Shown here in pieces: positions 44,861 through 53,334 of a stretch of 64,000 bases of DNA. Below the pieces are notes generated by a model. The model saw only the letters and a program-made list of their open reading frames with translations. It was not told the origin of the DNA and searched no databases. Made by a program: the position numbers and the translations under genes. Positions within the stretch are counted from its first letter, which is position 1. Every line of letters begins with the position of its first letter. Source of the DNA: Colicola sp045616185. GTDB taxonomy: Bacteria > Bacteroidota > Bacteroidia > Bacteroidales > Paludibacteraceae. Where the stretch lies: positions 52,164 to 116,163 of the forward strand of contig JAZLGG010000003.1 of assembly GCA_045616185.1 (NCBI GenBank), given 5' to 3'.

Positions 44861-46066
44861 ATGATTCATCTCAGCAATCGTATCGCTGCGCTCAGCGAGT
44901 CACAAAGTTTGAAAATGGCGGCGCGCTGTCGTCAAATGCGCGCAGAGGGTGTGGATGTGGTCAGTATGAGTTTGGGTGAACCCGATTTCACAACGCCCGA
45001 CCATATCAAGCAGGCTGCCGTTAATGCCGTACGGGACAACATGTCTTACTATGGTCCTGTCCCCGGGTATGAGAGTCTGCGTCAAGCCATCGCACATAAA
45101 CTATTGACGGAGAATAATCTTCATTACACCCCGAATCAAATCATCGTTTCGGTCGGGGCAAAGCAGGCAATCTGCAATGCCTTACTGGCGTTAATCAATC
45201 CCGGAGATGAGGTCATTATTCCTACACCGAGTTGGGTTAGTTATAGCGAGATGGTCAAACTGGCGGAAGGAACGAATGTCTTTGTACGTACGATGCCGGA
45301 AAACGGGTATAAACTGACAGCTCAGCAACTGGAAACAGCCATTACACCCCAGACCAAGATGCTCATTCTTTGTTCGCCGAACAATCCTACAGGGTCGGTG
45401 TATAGCCGTAACGAACTGGCGGCATTGGCGGAGGTGATAAAACGCCACCCGGGTATGTACGTCATTTCGGACGAGATTTACGAGCATTTGAACTATGTCA
45501 GTCAGCATGAGAGTTTGGCTCAGTTTGAGGCTATTAGTGACCGCGTCATCATCATTAACGGTGTCAGCAAGGCGTATGCGATGACGGGTTATCGTATCGG
45601 TTGGTTGGCGGCAGAGCAGGAAATCGTCAATGCCTGCAAGAAACTGCAGAGCCAAAGCATCACATGTGCCTGCACCATTGCGCAAAAAACGGCCGAAGCG
45701 GCCTATACCGGCAGTCAGGAGTGCGTGGAGAACATGCGCAAAGTCTTCAACAGCCGTCGTCAACTCTTGTTGCAACTCGTTCGTGCCATTCCCGAAGTGA
45801 GTGTTTGCGAACCGCAAGGGGCTTTTTATCTCTTTCCCGATGTGAGTGCGTATTACGGACGCGGGTGGGGTAGCCCGAACGGTAGGCAAATCATTACGGA
45901 TAGTAATGGTATGGCCGAGTATCTGTTGAACGAAGCGCATGTGGCATGCGTCGCCGGTAGTGCTTTTGGTGAGGATTGTTGTATCCGTTTGTCGTATGCC
46001 ACGGATGAAGGCAATATCCGTGAAGCCATGTCCCGCATTGCCATTGCATTGAATAATTTGGGGTAG
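44861..46066 (+). CDS. Class I/II aminotransferase, aspartate aminotransferase-like
   Basis: I start at MIHLSNRIAALSES (44861), 8 bases after the previous gene. An upstream extension to 44780 would overlap that gene and is not conserved in character. The 401-residue PLP enzyme has SLGEPDF, YGPVPGYESLRQAI, SPNNPTGSVY, ISDEIYEHLNY and NGVSKAYAMTGYRIG with the PLP-binding Lys237. It transaminates aspartate or aromatic amino acids. Its GC-richer composition and codon use differ from the AT-rich glycan genes, which suggests a core gene caught at the locus edge or inserted in it. The stop TAG is part of a GGGTAGTGGGG repeat. Confidence 0.9.
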   Translation: MIHLSNRIAALSESQSLKMAARCRQMRAEGVDVVSMSLGEPDFTTPDHIKQAAVNAVRDNMSYYGPVPGYESLRQAIAHKLLTENNLHYTPNQIIVSVGAKQAICNALLALINPGDEVIIPTPSWVSYSEMVKLAEGTNVFVRTMPENGYKLTAQQLETAITPQTKMLILCSPNNPTGSVYSRNELAALAEVIKRHPGMYVISDEIYEHLNYVSQHESLAQFEAISDRVIIINGVSKAYAMTGYRIGWLAAEQEIVNACKKLQSQSITCACTIAQKTAEAAYTGSQECVENMRKVFNSRRQLLLQLVRAIPEVSVCEPQGAFYLFPDVSAYYGRGWGSPNGRQIITDSNGMAEYLLNEAHVACVAGSAFGEDCCIRLSYATDEGNIREAMSRIAIALNNLG

Positions 46067-46196
46067 TGGGGTAGTGGGGTAGTGTGTAATGTGTAGTGTG
46101 TAGTAGGGTAATGTGTAGTGTGTAGTGTGTAGTGGGGTAGTGTGTAGTAGGGTAGTGGGATTGCGCTTGCGCAACACCTTCCACCTTCCACCTTCA
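46055..46196. repeat. GTAGTGGGG/GTGTAGT low-complexity repeat after the aminotransferase
   Basis: About 110 bases consist of GTAGT, GTGTAGT and GGGTAGT words, starting in the aminotransferase stop codon and ending in CCACCTTCCACC. On the other strand these are CACTACC and CACACTAC, the same words as at 21702 and 22690. No gene is present. Confidence 0.8.
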
Positions 46197-46241
46197 AGTT
46201 CAAGCACTCGAAACAAAATATAGAGCATTCCTAACTTAAAA

Positions 46242-46273
46242 TTTGCGCAGTTCGATTTTTTTTAGTATCTTTG
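46242..46273 (+). promoter_or_regulatory. Bacteroidota promoter for the membrane GT-C gene
   Basis: TTTG (46242-46245), 20 bases, TATCTTTG (46266-46273), 24 bases before the start codon. It starts a second transcription unit within the glycan locus. Confidence 0.75.
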
Positions 46274-46297
46274 CAACTTCATTAAGATGCTGATTTT

Positions 46298-47740
46298 ATG
46301 ATACCATATCAACCTTATAATAACATTATCGATTTTCCGACCCGCATTGCCAATCCAGCGATGGGAGCGTATGTACTTCTATTGGCTATTGTGTCTTTCG
46401 CCTTGATGAGTTTTGCCATGCCGTGGTACTATCTGTTGGTCGGTGTAATTGAGGTGTTGGCATTCTTTCATTATGCCCATCGTCAAAACCGTATGTGGGC
46501 ATTTGAACGGCCCAAACGGTTTGAACGCAAAGTTTTTTGGACAGGCTTTTTCATTCGTGCGACTTGTGTCTTGGTGACGTACATCGTTTTTATCCGTGTT
46601 TTTGATGACCCATTGGGATGGGATGCTGCTGATGCGAGTTTTTATGATGATATCGGCCAATTCGTTGCAGGTTTGATAAAAGACGGTAACTTTCATTTTT
46701 ATCAAGAACTGAACCAATATACAGGAGGCGCCGATTGGTCTGATCTTGGGTATGGCATTTATCTGGGTTTCGTATATTTTTTGACGGGGAATAGTATCTT
46801 GATGGCCCGTTTGGTCAAATGCGCGTGGAGTGCAGGCACGGCGGTATTGATGTATCGGTTGGCATCTCGCCAATTCGGAGAGGGGGTTGGGCGCTTGACG
46901 GCTTTGTTTTGCATCTTGATGCCTAATTTTTGGTATTATTGTACTTGCCAGTTAAAAGAAGTCGAAATGGTCTTTTTGGCTGTTTTGTATGTGGATCAAA
47001 CGGATTTGATGTTCCGTAGCGGTAAAATTACAGTAGGTAAACTTATTCCTATCTTGCTGATTATTTTGGCATTGTTTTCCATCCGTATCCCGTTGGCTAT
47101 TGTGGCCGTATTGGCTTTGTTGTTTACGGTGGTGATGTCATCGGACCGTGTTGTCAGCTGGGGAAAACGCTTGTCTGTGGGCGCATTGGCAATAGGTTTG
47201 ATTGCGGTGACAATGGGTAACCGCATTGTGGAGGAATCCAAAAGTCTGTATGAGGCATCTCACACCAATCAATCCGTGCGATTGAATGACCGTGCTAAAA
47301 ATAATTCATATGCCAAATACCTTTCCACGGCCGTCTTTGCGCCGATGATTTTTACCATCCCTTTTCCAACAATGGTGAATACGGAAGGTCAATATACCCA
47401 AAAACTGCTCAATGGCGGTAATTATGTCAAAAATATTTTGTCGGGATTCGTTTTGTTGGTTATGTTTATTTTGTTGCTTTCCGGCAAGTGGCGTGACCAT
47501 CTGATGCCGTTGTCTTTTATGTTAGGATATTTGGTGGTGGTCGCTGCCAGTGCCTTTGCCCATTCGGAACGGTTTCATCAACCGGCATTGCCGTTTGAGT
47601 TGATGTTTGCGGCCTATGGTGTGTCGCTGTTTTATACCAAAACGAAATATCAACGGTGGTATTCTTTGTGGTTGGCGGCCATGTTCTGTGCCGGTATTGT
47701 ATGGAACTGGTTAAAATTGTCCGGCCGTGGTCTGATTTAA
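46298..47740 (+). CDS. Polytopic membrane protein, probable GT-C glycosyltransferase (GT39-like)
   Basis: The 480-residue protein has about ten hydrophobic segments. Between the early ones lies a periplasmic loop with WDAADASFYDDIGQFV, acidic as in the first loop of GT-C transferases, and LGYGIYLGFVYFLTGNSILMARLV. Such enzymes use undecaprenyl-phosphate sugars at the outer face of the inner membrane. A role as O-antigen polymerase or ligase cannot be excluded. Confidence 0.6.
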   Translation: MIPYQPYNNIIDFPTRIANPAMGAYVLLLAIVSFALMSFAMPWYYLLVGVIEVLAFFHYAHRQNRMWAFERPKRFERKVFWTGFFIRATCVLVTYIVFIRVFDDPLGWDAADASFYDDIGQFVAGLIKDGNFHFYQELNQYTGGADWSDLGYGIYLGFVYFLTGNSILMARLVKCAWSAGTAVLMYRLASRQFGEGVGRLTALFCILMPNFWYYCTCQLKEVEMVFLAVLYVDQTDLMFRSGKITVGKLIPILLIILALFSIRIPLAIVAVLALLFTVVMSSDRVVSWGKRLSVGALAIGLIAVTMGNRIVEESKSLYEASHTNQSVRLNDRAKNNSYAKYLSTAVFAPMIFTIPFPTMVNTEGQYTQKLLNGGNYVKNILSGFVLLVMFILLLSGKWRDHLMPLSFMLGYLVVVAASAFAHSERFHQPALPFELMFAAYGVSLFYTKTKYQRWYSLWLAAMFCAGIVWNWLKLSGRGLI

Positions 47741-47761
47741 CCTCTATAAGAAAAAGTATTT

Positions 47762-48874
47762 ATGAAGAAAGTGAAGGTCGCATATTTTTTGGGGGCTTTG
47801 AATCGAGGTGGGACAGAAATATTGCTATTGGATGTATTTCGTAACTGGCAAAGGTTTCCATATGATATTATTGGAGTCCATCGCAAAGGTGGAGCTTTAT
47901 TGCATGAGTATGAGACGGCTGCCCCTGATTTAATCTGTTGTACGCCAGTTTGTGGTCATGTGTTAACGTATCTTATAAAATTGCGTAAAATATTAAAACG
48001 ATATCATATTTCTGTTATACATGCACAAATGCCGTTGGATTGCATTTATGGATATTTGGCATCTATTGGCTTGGGAATAAAGGTAATTACGACATTTCAT
48101 GGATTTGATATCGGGGCTGATATACAAACAAAATGTAAAAATCGTTTAGCGATACGATTGGCGGATAAGGTATGCTTTGTTAGCAATTATGAGTATGATT
48201 ATTTTACTCAGCATTATTCTGTCGGTCTAAAAGGATGTGTCAATTATAACGGTATTGATATGTCTAAATTAGATAAAATAGGGGTTCCCACAAATACAGT
48301 CAATGATTTATCAACTAATCGATATCGTGCTAAGTTATGTATGGTTGGTAGTTTCTGTTCCGGACGTTCACAACAAATTATTTGTCGTGCCATAAATGTA
48401 TTGCAGAAGCAGATGCAAAACGATTTTGATTTTTATTTTATTGGAGGTGCACGTAATGGCGAAAAATATTTGATGGATTGGTGTGTAGAGTACTGTAAAA
48501 ACAACGGGTTGAATAATGTGTATTTCCTCGATAATCGAATCGATATTTATTCGTTATTGTACCATATGGATGGCTTTATTTATAGTACGGTGCACGACAC
48601 ATTTAGTATAGCTGTAGTGGAAGCGATGGCCCTTGGTCTTCCTGTTGTGGTCAATGATTGGGAGGTTATGAAAGAAATAACACATCAGGGGGAATGGGCA
48701 ACATTGTATAAGACAGAAGATGTGGAAGATTGTGCAGATAAAATAAAAGACTTGTTGAATAATTTAATAGAGCGGAAAAAACAAGCACAAAAGAATAAAA
48801 GCCAAGTAAGAGATGCTTATTCTATTGAAAAGCATATACAACATTTAACCGATATTTATCAATCTGTTATATGA
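47762..48874 (+). CDS. Family 4 (GT-B) glycosyltransferase
   Basis: The 370-residue protein begins with the acceptor-site motif LGALNRGGTEILLLD. It has HAQMPLDCIYGYLAS and HGFDIG, then in the C-terminal domain FIGGARNGEKYL, FIYSTVHDTFSIAVVEAMALGLPVV with the EX7E-type glutamates. It is a retaining glycosyltransferase using a nucleotide sugar in the cytoplasm. It overlaps the epimerase gene by 4 bases. Confidence 0.88.
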   Translation: MKKVKVAYFLGALNRGGTEILLLDVFRNWQRFPYDIIGVHRKGGALLHEYETAAPDLICCTPVCGHVLTYLIKLRKILKRYHISVIHAQMPLDCIYGYLASIGLGIKVITTFHGFDIGADIQTKCKNRLAIRLADKVCFVSNYEYDYFTQHYSVGLKGCVNYNGIDMSKLDKIGVPTNTVNDLSTNRYRAKLCMVGSFCSGRSQQIICRAINVLQKQMQNDFDFYFIGGARNGEKYLMDWCVEYCKNNGLNNVYFLDNRIDIYSLLYHMDGFIYSTVHDTFSIAVVEAMALGLPVVVNDWEVMKEITHQGEWATLYKTEDVEDCADKIKDLLNNLIERKKQAQKNKSQVRDAYSIEKHIQHLTDIYQSVI

Positions 48875-49884
48875 AACTACTAATCACCGGTGGAGCCGGA
48901 TTTATTGGAAGCAATCTTTGTGAATATTTCGTGAACAAAGGAGATGAGGTTGTGTGCCTTGATAATCTTAGCACGGGATTCATGCACAATATTGAACCGT
49001 TGATGGTATGTCCCAATTTCCGTTTTATCAAAGGGGATATACGCGATTTGGATACGTGCCGTATGGCGGTGAAGGGTTGTGAGGTAGTGCTGCAAGAAGC
49101 AGCGTTGGGTAGTGTCCCGCGCAGTATCAATGATCCGATAACGACCAATGATACAAATATAAGTGGGTTCTTGAATATGTTAGTGGCGGCTCGGGACGAA
49201 AAAGTAAAACGGTTTGTCTATGCAGCCTCTTCATCCACCTATGGTGATAGCAAGGAACTGCCGAAGATAGAGCACAACATAGGTAGACCATTATCACCGT
49301 ATGCCATTACAAAATTTGTAAATGAATTGTACGCTAATGTGTTTACCAATTTATATGGGTTGGAAACCATAGGCTTGCGTTATTTTAACGTGTTTGGTCG
49401 TCGTCAGGATCCCAACGGGGCTTATGCGGCTGTTATCCCTTTATGGGTAAAGGCGTTGATACGGCATGAGTCACCGTTTATCAATGGTGACGGCAGTTAT
49501 AGTAGGGACTTTACGTATATAGACAATGTGATACAAGCCAACGAGTTAGCGGCTACGGTGCCACACGATGCAATCGTGAAACAGGCAGAGCTATATAACA
49601 TGAACTTGCCGCAGAATGCGCCACTAGACCTTGTGTTTAATGTGGCCTATGGCGGCAACACCACACTGAACGAATTGTTCCGTTGCCTCCGCGACAATCT
49701 GACGAAGTTTGACCCTGAGATAGCCAAGGTAGAGCCAGTATATCGAGAGAATAGAGCCGGTGATATTCCTCATAGCCAAGCATCGATAATAAAGGCGCAA
49801 CGAATATTAGGCTACGACCCTAAATATAGCGCACTGCAAGGGTTTGAACAGGCATGCGCATGGTATTATGAAAATTTGAAATGA
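48871..49884 (+). CDS. NAD-dependent UDP-sugar epimerase/dehydratase (UDP-GlcNAc 4-epimerase-like)
   Basis: This 337-residue extended short-chain dehydrogenase has the NAD motif GGAGFIGSN (7-15), the AASSSTYGDSKELP catalytic Ser/Thr region, the YAITKF Tyr-Lys dyad and GLRYFNVFGRRQDPNGAYAAVIP. These are close to WbpP/GalE-type UDP-N-acetylhexosamine 4-epimerases. It would supply UDP-GalNAc or a similar sugar for the adjacent glycosyltransferases. A 2-base gap separates it from the next gene. Confidence 0.9.
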   Translation: MKLLITGGAGFIGSNLCEYFVNKGDEVVCLDNLSTGFMHNIEPLMVCPNFRFIKGDIRDLDTCRMAVKGCEVVLQEAALGSVPRSINDPITTNDTNISGFLNMLVAARDEKVKRFVYAASSSTYGDSKELPKIEHNIGRPLSPYAITKFVNELYANVFTNLYGLETIGLRYFNVFGRRQDPNGAYAAVIPLWVKALIRHESPFINGDGSYSRDFTYIDNVIQANELAATVPHDAIVKQAELYNMNLPQNAPLDLVFNVAYGGNTTLNELFRCLRDNLTKFDPEIAKVEPVYRENRAGDIPHSQASIIKAQRILGYDPKYSALQGFEQACAWYYENLK

Positions 49885-49885
49885 G

Positions 49886-50941
49886 ATGAAAGTGCTATTT
49901 GTCGCTTCCGGAAATAAGGCGGTAGGAACGGTTAGTTCATTTGTCCGGTCGCAATACGATTCTTTGGCGGATGCCGGTTTAAATATGTGCCTTTTCCCTA
50001 TTGTGGGACATCGTTTAAAAGGATATTTGGCTAATTGGAAATCACTTCGTCATGTAATTCAAACTGAACGACCGGACATCGTGCATGCTCATTATAGTAC
50101 ATGTGGTATCTTAGCATGGTTCGCCACTTTGGGGCTAAGGCATCGTCCAAAGATTATTGTATCTATTTTGGGTAGTTTCCCGAAACGTAATATTAAATGG
50201 TGTTATGTTCATTTTGCGGTACGGTATATGTGGGATGCTACATTAACAAAATCTCGTCGAACGGCTAATCAATTGGGGTTAGATTTACCCATTGTTCCGA
50301 ATGGTGTAAATGTTGCGATTTTTCATCCCGATGATTTTATGGAATCGCGGCAGAAAGTTGGCTTTGAAGAACATAAACAATACATCATTTGGTGTTCCAA
50401 CCCCATTCGACCGGAAAAAAATTATGCATTGGCAGAGAAGGCTGTTCAACTATTGAACGGCCAACGTAAAATATCAGGTCTAAATGAGGTACTCTTGTGC
50501 CCTGTTTACAATAGAACTCCCGATGTGGTTGCTCAGTATATGAATGGAGCCGATTGTTTATTGTTAACATCAATGTCCGAAGGCTCTCCGAATGTTATTA
50601 AAGAAGCCATGGCATGTAATTGCCCTATTGTGACAACTGATGTAGGGGATGTTGAAGAACGTTTGTCAGTAGTCACAAATCACGAATCACAAATTACCAA
50701 TCTCCAATATCTCCCTGGTTGTTATGTCATTCCTGCCGATGCAACACCTATATACGGATTACAAGGGGTGGGCGAGTGGTTTGAAAGAGACGCGCAATGC
50801 TTGGCAGAAGCCCTTCGCAAGGCGCTTGACTTTGGACAACGAACCAACGGACATGACCGTATCATGGAAGATGGATTGACAATAAAACAAGTGGCACAAA
50901 AAATAGTAAAAATATATGAATCGTTAGTTGTGTGTTTATGA
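49886..50941 (+). CDS. Family 4 (GT-B) glycosyltransferase with repeat-derived segment and altered C-terminus
   Basis: The 351-residue protein has VLFVASGNKAVGTVSSFVRSQ, HAHYSTCGILAW, IVPNGVN and CSNPIRPEKNY. The donor motif is LLLTSMSEGSPNVIKEAMACNCPIVTTDVGDVEE. After this, SVVTNHESQITNLQY is encoded by a CACAAATCACGAATCAC repeat (about 50665-50712) and looks inserted. The last 90 bases before 50919 recur at 51398-51490. The upstream copy lacks one A, so its frame runs on to add ESLVVCL, whereas the downstream copy keeps the original stop. Confidence 0.85.
   Translation: MKVLFVASGNKAVGTVSSFVRSQYDSLADAGLNMCLFPIVGHRLKGYLANWKSLRHVIQTERPDIVHAHYSTCGILAWFATLGLRHRPKIIVSILGSFPKRNIKWCYVHFAVRYMWDATLTKSRRTANQLGLDLPIVPNGVNVAIFHPDDFMESRQKVGFEEHKQYIIWCSNPIRPEKNYALAEKAVQLLNGQRKISGLNEVLLCPVYNRTPDVVAQYMNGADCLLLTSMSEGSPNVIKEAMACNCPIVTTDVGDVEERLSVVTNHESQITNLQYLPGCYVIPADATPIYGLQGVGEWFERDAQCLAEALRKALDFGQRTNGHDRIMEDGLTIKQVAQKIVKIYESLVVCL
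50828..50919 (+). repeat. 92-bp direct repeat, copy 1 (3' end of the glycosyltransferase gene)
   Basis: GACTTTGGACAACGAACCAA through TAAAAATATATGA matches 51398-51490 except for two substitutions and one A indel. Confidence 0.9.
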
Positions 50942-51397
50942 AGATATAAATCACCAATCACCATACAGCGACTTTGTCGCAGATCGTTCGTTATTGAGCC
51001 GAGGGTTGACCGACACTTGACCGACACTTGACCGACAAAAGTGTAATCTCCGAGTACTGATAACTGACAACTAAAACTAACGACTAAAAACTGAAAAACT
51101 GAATACTGACAACTGAATATAAATATCACAAATAGGGCAATAAAAATGCGATTTTTTTCACAAATAGGGCAATAAAAATGCGAATTTTTTCACAAATAAG
51201 GCAATAAAAATACATAATTTTTCATAAATAAGGCAATAAATTTGCGTAAATCATTTATTTGTAGTACATTCCTTGTCAGTTTTTCGAGTTGTCGAAAACA
51301 ACACCAAAACTGAATACTGACAACTGGCGATTGGCTTATATATTTTGTCATCCGCTACAGAAAGAACAGGGGAAAAATGAAAGAGAAAATAAGAAAT
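50942..51397. other. Repeat-filled insert between two copies of a glycosyltransferase 3' end
   Basis: It contains CACCAATCACC and three GACCGACACTT words (about 51006-51035), ACTGATAACTGACAACT-type runs (51055-51120 and 51305-51325), and a four-unit 32-bp array. No coding frame is seen. Confidence 0.6.
51127..51254. repeat. Four tandem copies of a 32-bp repeat
   Basis: Units begin CACAAATAGGGCAATAAAAA and end in a T run, at 51127, 51159, 51191 and 51223; later copies drift. There are no spacers, so it is not CRISPR. Confidence 0.85.
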
Positions 51398-51490
51398 GAT
51401 TTTGGACAACGAACCAACGGATATGACCGTATCATGGAAGATGGATTGACAATAAAACAAGTGGCACAAAAAATAGTAAAAAATATATGA
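51398..51490 (+). repeat. 93-bp direct repeat, copy 2, reaching the next start codon
   Basis: This copy ends GTAAAAAATATATGA. Read in the glycosyltransferase frame it ends VKNI and a TGA that overlaps the ATG of the next gene (ATGA), which looks like the original operon junction. Confidence 0.85.
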
Positions 51491-52848
51491 GTCAATTTAA
51501 AGAACAATTATTACTAAAAGTCGTTTTGCCTTTGGCAGAAAAAGTGGTGCATACCAAAGCTATGAAATGGTATCACCAAATATACGCGATGAATAAATGG
51601 ACACCCGAACAAGTGCGCGAGTGGCAAGAGAGACAACTGAGAGTATTTATAAAGCATGCGTATGAGCATACTGTGTACTACCGCGAGGTGATGGATCAAC
51701 TGCACCTAAAACCAACGGATATACAACATATAGAGGATTTGAAGAAGTTGCCTGTATTGACCAAAGACACCATTCGGGCAAGATTTGACGACTTAAAGGC
51801 AGATAATGCAGACGCATATCGTCATCGATACAATACCACAGGAGGTAGCACTGGGCAACCAATGCCATTTTTGTGCGATGAGGATGTATGGGGCTATGTG
51901 ACAGCAGCAAAGATGGTGGCATGGAGGACAATGGAGTATAGATATGGCGATGCGTTTGTGGCGTTGGGTAGTGCATCGCTCTTTAAGAAAAAAGCATCTT
52001 TGCATAGACGAATCTATGACAAGATTCGTAATGAGATACCCATGAATTGTGTGAATCAAACCGACGAGATATCGGCACACTATGTAGAGACTATTCGTCA
52101 AAAGCATGTGCGCTTTATCTACGGATACGCAGCAGCTATATATGTGTTTGCACAATATGTGAAGCGAAATAAGATAGATCTACACCAGATAGAGGCGGTA
52201 TTTACTACATCAGAAAATTTAACGGAGCACTATAGGAAAACAATCGCTAGCGCTTTTGATTGTAAAGTGATGGATTGTTATGGAAGCCGAGATGCGGGTA
52301 TTACAGCCTATGAGTATGAGCGACATAGCTATAGAATAGGATATAATGCCATAACAGAAGTGGTAGATGAAATAGCAGAGAACACGGGTACATTGCTGAC
52401 AACCAATATATTGAACTACTCAATGCCACTGATTCGATATAACTTCGGTGACATAGCAGAATTGGCACGGGATGTGAAAAAAGAAGAATATAATGGGCAG
52501 GTAATTAGACACGTAGAGGGTCGAACAAGCGATGTAATCACACTAGCCAACGGACATCACTTAACAGCTACGGGATTTGCTATGATAATGAAAGAGTTTC
52601 CAATAGTTGCATTTGATTTCCGTAAGACTGGAAATGCACAAGTAACGATGCGTATACAAAAAGAAACAGACGAGAATGCGCATGCATTAGATGGCCAACA
52701 AGCTAATGCTTTTGCGGATACGGATGAAAAATATATGCGTGAAACGATTGCGAATTATATTGGCGAAGATACGGAATTGTTGATAGAGTGGGTAGAAAAA
52801 TTTGAACCATTGAAAAATGGGAAACGGAGATATTTTTATAATACGTAA
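51487..52848 (+). CDS. CapK/PaaK-like AMP ligase family protein
   Basis: The 453-residue protein has YNTTGGSTGQPMPF (P-loop), MDCYGSRDAGITAYEYE and HVEGRTSDVI, as in phenylacetate-CoA ligase relatives found in capsule loci (CapK). These activate carboxylic acids as adenylates. In glycan clusters the product is unknown; it may attach an amino acid or acyl group. The start sits in copy 2 of the direct repeat, so the gene was originally joined to the glycosyltransferase by an ATGA overlap. Confidence 0.85.
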   Translation: MSQFKEQLLLKVVLPLAEKVVHTKAMKWYHQIYAMNKWTPEQVREWQERQLRVFIKHAYEHTVYYREVMDQLHLKPTDIQHIEDLKKLPVLTKDTIRARFDDLKADNADAYRHRYNTTGGSTGQPMPFLCDEDVWGYVTAAKMVAWRTMEYRYGDAFVALGSASLFKKKASLHRRIYDKIRNEIPMNCVNQTDEISAHYVETIRQKHVRFIYGYAAAIYVFAQYVKRNKIDLHQIEAVFTTSENLTEHYRKTIASAFDCKVMDCYGSRDAGITAYEYERHSYRIGYNAITEVVDEIAENTGTLLTTNILNYSMPLIRYNFGDIAELARDVKKEEYNGQVIRHVEGRTSDVITLANGHHLTATGFAMIMKEFPIVAFDFRKTGNAQVTMRIQKETDENAHALDGQQANAFADTDEKYMRETIANYIGEDTELLIEWVEKFEPLKNGKRRYFYNT

Positions 52849-52886
52849 TTACTATCGTGATGTTGGGTAGGGTATGGAACGTATAG

Positions 52887-52990
52887 AAGGAGAAAGGAAT
52901 AGAGGAGGATGGGTTGCGAAATGAAGATGTAGCGAAGCAAATAATGAGTATCTACCTAAAACTATCAAAAATGGGTGAAAGGAAAAGATA
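52887..52990 (+). pseudogene. Orphan 3' end of a family 4 glycosyltransferase gene
   Basis: One frame reads EEDGLRNEDVAKQIMSIYLKL before a stop. It aligns with the C-terminus MEDGLTIKQVAQKIVKIYE of the glycosyltransferase at 49886. Nothing upstream continues the gene (a stop lies at 52884). Confidence 0.55.
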
Positions 52991-53064
52991 AATATACTTT
53001 CGACACTATATCAGTCAAGGTTGCAAAATAACCATACATTGTGATGAATTGCACGCTATGTGTT

Positions 53065-53130
53065 ATGACCACTGGACAACTTTTCATATTTTTCTTGCGT
53101 CAAGCGATTTGGGGAACAAAGGACATATCC
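53065..53130 (+). pseudogene. 5' fragment of the nucleotidyltransferase gene, upstream of the inserted ATPase
   Basis: The fragment encodes MTTGQLFIFFLRQAIWGTKDI. It matches the start of the gene at 54493/54499 with about 3 differences in the first 62 bases, then diverges after a 2-base indel. The ATPase gene and its promoter lie between fragment and intact copy. Confidence 0.85.
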
Positions 53131-53262
53131 CAGAAATGTGGACAAATTTGGAGTTTAATTCCAAAATTGTCCACACTTTATATAACGCACTTATAATAAG
53201 CATTATATATTTAGAAAATCATCTTGAAATATATAAGTTATTACAAAAAAATATGCATAAAA

Positions 53263-53294
53263 TTTGCGTGTCTGCTTAATATTTTGTAATTTTG
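53263..53294 (+). promoter_or_regulatory. Bacteroidota promoter for the second AAA/DUF4143 gene
   Basis: TTTG (53263-53266), 20 bases, TAATTTTG (53287-53294), 40 bases before the start codon. Confidence 0.75.
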
Positions 53295-53334
53295 CAGACC
53301 AAGTTGGATTTAAGAGACAAGGATTATTTGTGTT

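Noticed and set aside
51127..51254. CRISPR-like repeats
   Set aside because: Four 32-bp units abut each other without spacers and drift in sequence.
53049..53279. Separate 76-residue gene
   Set aside because: It is another frame of the duplicated 5' fragment of the nucleotidyltransferase gene plus AT-rich spacer.
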